Shown here: one piece after another, positions 11,842 through 22,200 of the stretch
How positions within the stretch are numbered: the stretch's first letter is position 1
Layout of the letters: each line of letters starts with the position of its first letter
Origin: Cordia subcordata
Lineage: Eukaryota > Streptophyta > Magnoliopsida > Boraginales > Cordiaceae
Direction: 5' to 3'
DNA length: 64,000 nt
Assembly (NCBI GenBank): GCA_028554755.1
Contig: JAPTOF010000019.1
Location: forward strand, 2,986,001 to 3,050,000
Translations under genes and position numbers: made by a program
Notes under the pieces: generated by a model
Database searches by the model: none
Seen by the model: the letters and a program-made list of their open reading frames with translations, nothing else
Told to the model about the DNA's origin: nothing

Positions 11842-11848
11842 AGGCCAA

Positions 11849-11883
<35 letters not shown>

Positions 11884-11892
11884 GAGAGAAAG
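11842..11892. repeat. (GA)n microsatellite
   Basis: A GA dinucleotide run with two interruptions, lying in the former intron 1 of transporter copy 2. Unit 1 of the duplication has only a short gagagaag run at the matching place (about 2702), so the array grew after duplication or shrank in unit 1. Confidence 0.9.
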
Positions 11893-12877
11893 ACGAGTCA
11901 AACATAAGGACTAAAACAGAAAGTGACTTGTGTACGGCGTTTTTATGGAACGGATATTGTTCGCGTGAATCCTATTAATGCAATGGAGAGTTACATGATG
12001 TGGTTGGGATACACTTCCATCAGAGTGGATTGATGTCGTCCACAAAAAAATTTTGAAGTTTTTGAATAAAAATTTGTAAGTTTAACAAAAATTTATAGGT
12101 CTAAAATAAATTAAAATTTATACGTCAAAAACAAAAATTTTTACTATAAATAATTATAAAAAAAAATTTTAGAAGTGTAAATTTTTCTAAAGAAGCTACA
12201 AATTTTTTGTTCTAAACTTTACAAATTTTTATTTTAAACTTGTAAATTTTTGTGTTAAATCTATAAAATTTTATTCAAAATTTACAAACCTTTTTATGAG
12301 CTGACCTCGATCCACATGTTGGAAGTGTAACCCGACGGAGTTGAGTACCGCAGCTTTGTCAGATTTCGACACGTCTATGTCATTTAAATAGCAGGGAAAA
12401 AGAAAATGGTGAAAATTTATCATGGCTTACATGTCAGCTAGATCAATGAGTGAAAAAAAGGATTATGAGCATGGCCAAATGTGGACTCTTCTGCATTGTT
12501 AACATGAATAAACAACTAACTTTTTTCTCCCACAAAAATTAGTTGAAGCCAAAACCTTATTATGTTACGTAGATGTATAGACATCTAGATGAATTAATGA
12601 GACCAAAGCAACAAAGAACAAGAAGCAAATTCCACAAAATAAAACAAGAAAAGAAATAAGAGAACCTGACAAAGCATTAAGGCCATTGAAATAAGTCTTG
12701 AAAAAGGAGGTATTCTTGTGCTGCTGGTGGCTTTTCAACCGCCTGCTCATCAACTCCGGCCTCCATTTTGAGGGTGGGGTGGGGGAAGGGTGAGAGGCTT
12801 GCTAGTCACAAATTAAAAACCTTCTAAATTGGAGGCGTTAATGCTGAGAATATTCAAATTTGGTTCGTGCGGCTACT

Positions 12878-13036
12878 TCAGAAAAAGGTTTTCTAAAAGG
12901 GTTAACCAAAGGAGAACCCCTTTCCCACCTGGCCAGAGGCCCCTTAACCAGGCGGGAGGTAAATCGAGGGATGTGCGTGAGTGGCAGCCCGACCAGGGAG
13001 AGGACCAACGGGCGTGGAAAATCAGAAAAAGGTTTT
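12878..13036 (-). mobile_element. 5'-truncated SINE, antisense, with 15-base target duplication
   Basis: tcagaaaaaggtttt is repeated at 12878-12892 and 13022-13036. The 129 bases between are the reverse complement of the 3' half of the full-length SINE at 39621-39870, from ttccacgcccgttggtcctc to the terminal ggttaacccttt. The equivalent site in duplication unit 1 (about 3763-3777, tcagaaaagggtttt) is empty, so the insertion happened after the duplication. Confidence 0.85.
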
Positions 13037-13154
13037 GGCTTTATATAAAAGTGGTTTCACTTGGAACTAAGATCTTTTATTGAGTGAATCAGTCATTTTG
13101 ATTTTTTGTTAGGATTTTTCAGTTTGGAATTTTTTTAAGAAAAATCTTCTCAGT

Positions 13155-13262
13155 CCTTTTTTTTTTATTTAAACCCACTCCTGTCTCCTATGAGATTTGA
13201 TCCCATGACCTCAGGCTTAGAGTGGTAGTTTTAACCGCTTGATCTATTCCTGTCTCAAAAAA
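13155..13262 (-). mobile_element. Possible tRNA-derived SINE fragment
   Basis: Read on the minus strand this begins gagacaggaatagatcaagcgg and contains gggatcaaatctc, which fits an RNA polymerase III B box. It ends in taaataaaaaaaaaa, so it looks like an A-tailed tRNA-derived element of about 105 bases. No convincing target-site duplication could be seen, and no tRNA cloverleaf can be drawn. Confidence 0.4.
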
Positions 13263-13296
13263 TATTTTTTTAATCATTTTTATAGAACTTATAGCC

Positions 13297-14080
13297 CGTT
13301 TTGTATGATGGAATGGTTTAAAAAGGAATAGTCATTCAAGACAGAAAAGAATTCAAGGCAGAATAATCATAGAAAATTTTTTCTTTTTCTTATATTTGGT
13401 TAAAACTATGAAAAGCTAGAATGGAATGACTATTTTATTTGATATATTTGGTAAAATTATTTTAAAACAAAATTAGAATAGTATAAAAATCAATTTAATT
13501 AACCAAAATACACTTGTTCTTTAGTTTGGCATAAATTTAGACTTATACATGATAATTACTTTTATACAATATTAACATAAACTAAAATATTCTTTGTCTT
13601 TTGATCAACGATAAAACATAGCAGTATTTGTTCAATCATTTTTTATTTTTATCACCATATTTCAATTTATTACTTTTCTAATATAATTGAAAGAAAAATT
13701 AATCATCCAATAAAGCTACACCTATTTTTGGGTGAAAAAGAATTAAAAAAAAACATGTGTATTTTTTATTTTTTACTTTTTGCCTTTAAATTTTTATTTT
13801 TTTATCTGTTAAATAACGATTGAAGATTTGTGAGTGTAAATGGGGAATAATAAATTATTTTTTTGGTTTTATTTTATTTTTTATAATTTCAACTTAAGTT
13901 AAAATACTCATTCTTTGGGTTTGGCTAAGCAATGTGTTTTCTTACTTTTTCCTGAAAAGGCCATTCCATAGGAATGAACTTTCTGACTTTAATTAGTTCT
14001 ACCAAACAGAAGAGAGGGAATAAAAAGTTGGAATGACGATTCCATTTTAGGCCATTCCTATATACCAAACATATCATTAT
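13297..14080. mobile_element. Non-autonomous TIR element (~780 bases)
   Basis: The left end (cccgttttgtatgatggaat...aggaatagtcattc) matches the reverse complement of the right end (atgtttggtatataggaat...ggaatcgtcattcc) over roughly 45 imperfect bases. The interior is AT-rich and has no reading frame. Superfamily is unclear, since no clean target duplication is visible. Confidence 0.5.
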
Positions 14081-14089
14081 AGTAAATTG

Positions 14090-15015
14090 ACGCGTAGAGC
14101 GCTTGGTTCCGCTTTACATTTTTGTATATGTGGAATATTATTGATATAATATATTATATATCTGTTATGTCTAATTAATTAAAGGTAAAATGCAAAAACA
14201 TAGATTATTTGCGAAACTAACCATATCAATCAACCGAAACTTTGAAAAAACACACCCCACACTCCTTACAGCAATATATAGGCAAAAGGCAGGAGAGTAG
14301 TTCGCGCTTGAAATCCAACAGGAAAAAACACCATATTTGACATGCAACCAATAAGGAAAAACCGCCTGCAAAACTTGCCATTACCGGTGGAATGAGCCCC
14401 TGGGTTCTAAGTGAAATGAGTTCTGCTGCGGTTAGATTCAACAGAGATTTTGGAACACGTAAGCAGTTTATGCCACAAGGGTACATGCGTCAAACACAAA
14501 AAAAAAACAGAATAGCAAGACGTGGCATTAAATGGTGCGAAGGAACCAAAATGAATTTGGAATTTAGAATTTAGAATGTAAGTTGGAATTGAATAAACAA
14601 CACGTGCGGTAATTGTTGGAATGCAAACTTTCGATACTATCTATTTTTAGGAGAAACTTTTAGTAATTAAGTAAATTATTTAAATTGAGAAAACAAAATC
14701 GTATGATGAGTTGGTCTAAGAAAAAACACTAGACGGATAATATATTTATTACAATTTAATTTCTTCGGTTGAATGAAAAAGAAGTGGTAAATTTAAAATA
14801 AATGGAGTTAAATTGGTTGATTGATAAACCAACGCACAGCTTCCATACGTGGAGATTCTTGGACCAAAAACAAAAAAATAAAAATAAAAATACATGGAGG
14901 TTCTAAAATTATACAAAAGCAACCTACGACCAATAATGGTAAGACAAAAAAATGATGATTTTATTGTATTCAATTTACAATAAATTTGAATATAATTAAT
15001 TTAATGTAACCCATT

Positions 15016-15054
<39 letters not shown>

Positions 15055-16160
15055 TATATAGCTTGATAATTGTTAATTGACTTTGGAATTTGATTTGTTT
15101 TGCTTATATAAATAGATAACCATATTTATAATTTAGCATAAGAGTATTTTTATAAAGGGGATTTTGGAGGGATAATATTCAACAACAAGACAACAAACGG
15201 CATAAGTATATAAGACAATAACATTAATTTATATAATACTAGAGTGTCTACCCATGAGATGCATAGGTTTCAGAACTTTTCTTTTGTTTCTATTTTTAAG
15301 TTTTTTTCTTTGTTTATGTTCTTAGTTTTTTATTCCCATTTTTTTTGGGTAAATTTTTTATTCCTATTGTTCTCTATTCTAATTTTCTTTTTTTTTTTTT
15401 TTGCCCTTTTAGAATTTTGATTTATCTTTCTAGTAATTAATTAGATTTGATTTGGATTTCACATGATTTGTTTTTTTTATATAGTTGTTGTTAGAAATTT
15501 TAGTGGTGTTAAAAGATTTGTTGTTACTTGGTCGGAGTGTTGTGATTGCGTGACAGCATTGGCAGGTGAATCGGTGTCTTTGTTTGTATTAGTAGGTGTA
15601 GCCATCGCGAGTGTGTGTAGGAAGCGGAGTGGGTGTGAGATGACGAGTGTCGTTATTCAACGGTACTATGAAAGAGTGTTTATTTTCTTATAATTTTCAT
15701 GTACATATGTGTATCGTATATATACAACCAGAGTTATCAGTGTTCCTAAGATCTAGGTGTTCGTGATACAAGAGATAACTGCAAGTAGATGTAAAAATGT
15801 AAAATACAATGACACCATGAAAGAATGTTTATTTTCTGATAATTTGTACGTACATATGTGATACAAGAAATAACTAAAAGTAGATATTGAATACAACAAA
15901 TTTTTTTAAATCTCATTCTTATGAAATTGAACTCAGAAATTCACACTCAATTACTTGAGTTATCTCTTAATCCTTGTGCAGAATATAACAAGTTTACAAC
16001 GTATGAGGTATACGTTATCATTTGGGGATATTGAATTTAGAAATCAAGTTCAAATTAAACAGAATGCAGTTTAGAAATCAAATTCATATTATTTATTTTG
16101 GTATGAGTTAATATTTTTAGAGCAACAAACTAAATCATTAACCCCAAAAAAAAAAAAAAA
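14090..16160. other. Intergenic DNA
   Basis: No gene is supported. A (TA)n microsatellite lies at about 15024-15055. The open frame at 15463-15693 is G/T-rich, has no family features and lacks a plausible upstream region. Two related phrases (tatgaaagagtgtttattttct at 15667 and atgaaagaatgtttattttct at 15817, each followed by a gtacatatgtg-type stretch) show a local duplication about 150 bases apart. Confidence 0.5.
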
Positions 16161-16439
16161 GAATTTCATTTAACCGTGAGAGAATATAACTACTACATTT
16201 CACCGTTCTTTTTACCATTTCAGTTTAGAAAGCACTTTGAATGATTTCGATGACAAGATGCAATTCCTGTAAATTCGTCTTTCATAGAGAAAGATGCTTC
16301 ATAATTGATTTTAATTATATCACCAACAAGAGGAGTCTATCTAGCTCGATTGATCATATATAGTTGCAACCCATAAATTATTTCTTGTTTTTCTTTAATC
16401 ATCATTGAAATGTTGTCGGGTTTTCTGAGAGACAGGTTT

Positions 16440-16975
16440 GGAATGCCTCAGGCAGCTTTTCCAACAAGTCGATCTGCTAGTTCGAACATACTGTAGTTTC
16501 TGAGACAGCATTATACATTATATAGTACACATTAGAGCAAAACTCACGTATAATGTTGTTAAATATTCTAAGTAAATTAAACTAAAGTTCACAGTAGAGC
16601 AAATGCCTTCACTTCAATATCTTTGAAGGTGGGATATCAATTTCTATTCCTCTGAAAGAAGCCATTCTGTCTCCTTTTCTGGAAACAAAATCCGTTAACA
16701 CACTTCGACTGTATACATATATATGACTTAAAAGAAAGAGATGCACTCTATTTTGCAATCTCAACACAAACCCGATCACCTTTTTCCTTCAGCTGCTTTG
16801 AACCCCATGTCAGACGGTCTAACTCTTTCGCTTAAGTAGATAAAAAAAAAAAAAATATCTTTTTTTTTGACTTCTTAAGTCTGTTAACTTTATCTTTCCT
16901 TGGCTCTGATGCTGCCTCTCGAGAATTAAGTTGCTTTTCCAGATCAAGATTTTTGTGATTTCTTCGCAATTTATG
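16440..16975 (-). pseudogene. SMC4 3'-half pseudogene fragment
   Basis: Short blocks match the intact SMC4 gene downstream in the same orientation and order. The last exon and its intron (16442-16600) match 19240-19442. Part of exon 19 (16597-16680) matches 21548-21620. Intron plus exon 17 (about 16710-16960) matches 21905-22200. Everything between is deleted. Intron sequence is retained (for example gcaaaactcac...aatattgttaaatat-like DNA), so it came from genomic duplication and not from a retrocopied mRNA. Stops and indels make it non-coding. It sits directly beside transporter copy 3, suggesting that both were carried by one duplication. Confidence 0.85.
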
Positions 16976-17099
16976 CGTCCTTCCGCAAGCTGCTATTGTA
17001 TTATATAATATTGATACTATTTTACCACCGCACAGTCCAGCTTACATGATTCTAATTTCAAAAGACACATATATTCAAATGGTATTTTATATTACAAAT

Positions 17100-17735
17100 T
17101 TCAGAAGTGCCTTATTATCTTCAAAATGGACACATAGGTACCTATTATCATAATAGATATACCCATCACCACAATGATGGAGACGATAACTAGTTCAAAT
17201 TAAAGTCACTGATATATTCCGCAAATTTTCAAGAAACACAAGTAAAGTAGTGTGACTGAAGTACTCGTACTTAAGAATGTGACATGATATACCCGAAAAA
17301 TGAAAGGGCCAAGGCTACAATTACAGTACTAATCACCAAGGTAGTTTTGACCATAAGACTGAATATTCCAATCTTGCAATATGAGATTAACCGACTCTTA
17401 ATACCACCGACAATTAGTGTTACCATCAAAGCATACTTGGCAAAAGGGTTTACCAGCATAGTGTGTATTGCCACTTTTGATCTAATTTTATCTGTTGGGA
17501 GATTTAGTGTTATCTAAAATTAAAATGATATGATTGAACCAAACATTAAGTAACCTAACACTACCATGGAGGCACAGCTTGAAGTACACAAGAAAAACAT
17601 ACGAGCAAGACGTGCAAAAGGCATCATATATTTGTCAAGACCAGCAAAATTTAACTTATTAAATCCCAAAAGAAAATGCTAGATTTAACAGAAAAATTTA
17701 CCTTAGAAAATTGACTTTGATTTCTCACGCAAGGG
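17100..17735 (-). pseudogene. AVT1-type amino-acid transporter pseudogene, copy 3
   Basis: This is the third and most decayed copy. The last codons of exon 2 (RNQSQFSK then a GT donor) remain at about 17735-17701, where homology is cut off. Exon 3 follows, but its acceptor has changed from tgcag (copy 2) to tgcac near 17616. After YLMFGS an insertion brings stop codons (about 17515-17525). Further on, 10 bases are missing at the MSLVGAF position (about 17283), shifting frame, and more stops follow before the degenerate end (GTYVSILKIIRHF) at about 17105. It preserves the uninterrupted ATGTTTGGT that proves the T insertion in copy 2. Confidence 0.85.
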
Positions 17736-19240
17736 CAAAGGGTATTCAGTTCAAGTGAAAAGTGAATCGAGTCCAAATGAGTTTAGGATATTCAGTTCGG
17801 TTATTTGGTATATTTGATTTAATTCGATTGTTTTCTAAAAATATTTCAATTTATTCGGTTTGGTTTGGTTGTGTAAAAAAATCAAATAACTAGAAATAAC
17901 TGAATAATAATTTTTATATATTTAAATGAAAATATTGTAACATAAAACATCTTCACCAAAACATTTAACCTACAGGTCTTTTCTCTCTCTTTGAAATTGG
18001 AAGAGAAAAGCATTATGGGGACATAAATTCCAGATAAATATTTGAAAGATCTGTGGGGCATTTGGTGCCACCATTTTTTTTTTTTTTTGGTCCGAAACCA
18101 GATTTCATTAAACAAAAGGGAATTTACGACGTAGGCCCACGGGCCTGGGCCAGACGCTGAACACAATAGACGCAATTGAGGAGGAAAATTTTGCTAAAGT
18201 GCTTAAAATTAAATAATGTTTGCTGTTGGGCTTATGCTATTAGTGCCGTTCGAAGACTAGATTGGGTGTTTGGGTGTTTGGAACGAAAAATAACAAAATA
18301 AGGAAAGGTGTAAACACGATAGACACAGTAATTTTAATGTGATTCTGCCTTCCGCACAGATAAGAACAAATACAACACACACGGAGAAAGGGCTCGGGCC
18401 TGGGGGCGCTCGCCCCTCACGCTCTCCCCACCCAAGGTCACTCACTCTATCTCACCTTTCTATGTATATGTCTTACTCTAACACAATAGACAAAACCCTT
18501 ATTTATGGAGTACAAGAAACAACAAATATGATAGTATTACAAATATAATAATACTACAAATATAATAAAACTAAAAATATGATAAGACATCAAGTAAGAC
18601 AAGTTTCAAAACCTAAAGCCTATATTCTTAATACCCACTCAAAATACAAACCACATCATACATTAGTTTTATTTCTTTTCAATTTCCAATAATAATCCCA
18701 ATTCTTCCTACTTCGACCTTCTAGTTATCATTCACGTGATAAAAAAACTGTTACGGAGTCAGTTGCAACTGCAAATACTGGATGTTTGAACTCGTTCTGC
18801 CAACTTTGACAAACTTAAGCGGGCTCACTAAATGCTTCCGACCTGCACGACCCCGTATCGGTTTGACCCAAAATCTAAACAAGTATATCTAATAAATTAA
18901 TAGGACCGCACACTATTCCATTTGCATAAGCACCACTTAAGTGCTTAACGTGTATAAAACATGTCAAACAATTCTCCACGTCTTTTATGTCAACACAGCA
19001 TAACTTTTTGGATAAAATGGTAGCTATGGGAATGAGCACTCAACATTTCATCACACTACCAATATTGTAACAAAATAGAAGCAAGTGAAGATTTACAGGC
19101 TACAGCAGCTCGCTGAGCAAAACTAATCCTTTTACAAAATAATTACGTATACCAATACAGATGCTCATCATTGATTTGCACAAAAATTAGCCAAAAGGAA
19201 GCAGACCTTAAATAATAAGATTCACAAGCGAAGTTCAGAA
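17736..19240. other. Intergenic DNA between transporter copy 3 and SMC4
   Basis: No gene seen. At 18074-18175 the minus strand reads ttaatgaaatctggtttcgg followed by an A-run, which resembles the 3' end of a plant LINE (5'-truncated, low confidence). At 18749-18855 lies a dispersed repeat shared with 44353-44483. From 18530 to 18580 there is a short aatataataatactac-type array. Confidence 0.5.
18749..18855 (+). repeat. Dispersed repeat, partner of 44353-44483
   Basis: Shared phrases in the same order include ccaactttgacaaa, ttaag, gggctcactaaatgcttcc and acctgca. The match extends left to a gcaactgcaaatac stretch. Neither copy codes for protein. The two lie about 25.6 kb apart in direct orientation. 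Confidence 0.75.
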
Positions 19241-19244
19241 TGCC

Positions 19245-22200
19245 TCAGGCAGCTTTTCCACAAACTACGAAACTTCCAGGGTTGATAGTAATACTCTTGG
19301 TGCAGTTACCAGTTTTGTATATTCCAACAAGTCGATCTGCCAGCTCGAACATATTGTTTCTGAGGCTGTATTATACATTACAGTACACATTAGAGCAAAA
19401 CTCACCTATAATATTGTTAAATATCTGAGCAAACTAAGTTCACCTTATTATTATGAACTGTGCATCTTTTGTACGGTCTTTCACATAATGCCCCACGATT
19501 GAAACATTCTTAAAATCTGGGAAACATTCAAAGCAAGGAGATGAATGAAGCAAAGGATTAACATGCGTGTTAGAAATTTGAATCACAAAGGTTCAGTTTT
19601 ATTGCACTCAGATGGACAAAACTTACCCAGAGCTGCATCAATCTCATCCATAACATAAAGTGGAGTAGGCTTGTAGTGATGGAGTGCAAAAACTAGAGCC
19701 AGTGAGCTGAGAGTCTGTAAATTAGAAAGGTACTCAACTTGACTCAGAAAACCATGAGCCAGATTTATTACATGGAATCTCGTCCGAAGTGAAGCAAAGC
19801 AAGAAAGAGCATATATACTTCTGGAAGTACCTTTTCACCACCTGACAAGTTTGCTATGTTTTTCCAGCTCTTTTTGGGCGGTCTGACGCTGAAGACAATG
19901 CCTTCTGAAAAGGGATCAAGTGAATCTACCAGTTCCAGCTCTGCATCTCCTCCAAGCGTTATCATCTACAGCAGACAATAAGAATTCCAATCATCACATT
20001 AAGATATATACTGAAGAGGACAAGCTTGTTATCTAGATCCTCGAATCTCAACCATAACCAGGATCCAGATTCCAAAAACATATTTTAATTGTTTGCACAG
20101 ATGATTAATGAGCAATGAATTTTAGATGATTTTTCCAAAGTCTATTGCATCACCAAACAAGAATAGCACCACCTAGCTACAAGAAACAGTTAAGGTTCAC
20201 AACTAAGCTATTCCAGACACAGAGCAAAACCTGTCAGCAGAAACTGAAGAGAATGACAGAGAGAGGAAGATGTAAGGCTGTCAAAGATAACCTGATACAT
20301 TTCTTTCAGTTTTAATGATATTGTGTTAAAACCTTCCATGAACTCTTCTAACCTGAAAATGACAGCAGAAGATGAACGATTTAGCTGTTAAATAAGCACC
20401 ATATGCAAGTAACAGAAATAATATGGTGGAAAGGGAAAAGAGACTTGCCTTCTTTTCCTCCATTCATCATACTGCCTTTTTACGTCATCACGCTCTTGTG
20501 TAACCGAGTTAAGTTCTTCAGCCCGTTCATTATATAGAGTTACCTTTTTCCGGTACCTAAGAGTGAAAATCAGAGTGTAAGAGTCAGGAATCAAATGTGT
20601 TATGAGTTTCTCCACTAGTAAATGATTAAAGGTGAATACTCAGAGATTGAATCAAGATTTGGGTTCATCTCTTTCAGTTGAGCTTCGAGTAGGGCCACCA
20701 TTTCAATAGCCTTTCTAAGTTCACAAGCCCTGTTAAGAGTTTCATCTGCCAAAGCTGCTTGAATCTTTTCTGGATCCACTAAATCTTTCTTAATTCTGTG
20801 GGCAGAGTAAAATATAAACAAAGAAAAGAAGTTTAGACAAAAGGATCAATGCTCTGTTTGGTATAAGCTTATTATTAGATGCTGTTTTATATAGAAAAGT
20901 GTGCTTTGTTTTCAGTTTTCATATAGATGCTTCCATATAGATGCTTGTGATAAGATGTCTTATCTGTAGTTATAAAAAAAAAGTCAAGGATAGACAAAAG
21001 GTATGGATTTCATAAAATATATGTGATAAGATGTCTTGTATCTTATAAGATAAAAAGAGACAATAAACATTTCTTACTTCACGTCAATAGGATAAGCATC
21101 CTAAAAGAGAAACTTAGAGGGGAACTGAAGACTTACTGCTCCATGTGCTTCGAGACAGCAACATGCAAATCATCAAGCTTTCTTTTGTATCCTTTACCCT
21201 TCATTTCTAGCTCTTTATACACCTTCTTCATATCTTGTAACTTGTACTCAGCATCCACCTGACGCACAGTAAGACCATGTCCCAGAAAATAACGTTCAGG
21301 AATCAGGCAAAAAAAGAAAGAAAAGACAAGGATTTAACCTCTGATGCTCGCAGCTGATCAACAGCCTTCTTCAGCTTTTCATATTCAGATTTTGCTTCAT
21401 CAAGCACAGTTTTATGCTGATCCATTAGCTGCAGAATCAACGAGAAAAGAACAATTAGAATTCAGGCTTTTAAACAATCTCTTTATCTGTAAAGTGAATA
21501 AAGTGAAATATAAACCTCCTGCGTTTTCTTATAGTTCTCCTGAACTGCAAATGCCTTCACTTCAATGTCTTTGAAGGTGGACATCAGTGTCTCTTTCTCA
21601 GAAAGAAGCCGTTCTTTCTCCTTTTTTGATTCCTCGATTCCTTTTGTTAGCTTCTTAATCATTTTCTCACCCGTTTCTATTTGAACCTTGCGACGGTTGA
21701 TCTCTGTGCTATTTTTATCAATATCCTGACAAAAGTGCAGCATAAATATGGACGTGCTCATTCACAATATTTGGCATAGAGAGGTGACTTCAATACTTAC
21801 AGCCTGAATTTTGTTGACCTTTGCCTTCTGATTTTCCAATTTTTCACCACCAGCTTTTTCAATCTTCTTTTGAAGCTCCAAAGCCTGAAAACAACAGTCT
21901 TAAGTCACATCGGCGGTATAGATGACCTAAAAGAAAAAGATGCACTCTATTTTGCAATCTCAGAACTCAGCAAGTGCTTTATATTACGGGTGCTGTAATC
22001 ACCGGTAAAGATACCAAAACAAACCCGATTACCTTCTCCTTCAGCTGCTTTGACCCCTGTGTCAGACGGTCTAACTCTTTCTCTTCAGTAGATATAATTT
22101 TCTTGAGTTCCTCCAGTCTGTTAACTTCATCCTCCCTTGGCTCTGATGCTGCCTCTAGAGAATTAAGTTGCTTTTCCAGATCAAGGTGTTGTGATTTTAA

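Larger units (their letters stand above)
10044..12766 (-). pseudogene. AVT1-type amino-acid transporter pseudogene, copy 2 (most complete)
   Basis: Exon 1 is 12766-12666 (HKNTSFFKTYFNGLNALSG, donor TCAG|gt). Exon 2 is 11268-10661, starting GIGILAIPYALSSGGWLSL and ending NKSQFSK|gt. Exon 3 is 10555-10044, ending EIIGHL and stop. Together they cover the Aa_trans domain of a vacuolar amino-acid transporter. Exon 2 is intact and rich in membrane segments. Exon 3 has an extra T in ATGTTTTGG (10483-10486), where copy 3 keeps ATGTTTGG, shifting the frame at YLMF/GSN. It also has a 5-base deletion near 10235 compared with copy 1 (ctcatgtcactt became ctcactt). Exon 1 is out of frame between its only plausible ATG and the conserved HKNTSFF. 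Three independent frame errors make a working transporter unlikely, though splicing signals are intact and it may still be transcribed. Confidence 0.85.
9628..13073. repeat. Direct duplication unit 2 (partner 1553-3815)
   Basis: Collinear with 1553-3815 but longer. It keeps the transporter region deleted from unit 1 (about 10450-11304) and carries two SINE insertions (9755-9971 and 12878-13036) for which unit 1 shows intact target sites at 1681-1696 and about 3763-3777. Confidence 0.8.

Noticed and set aside
15463..15693. 76-codon plus-strand frame
   Set aside because: G/T-biased composition, no family signature, and no supporting context.
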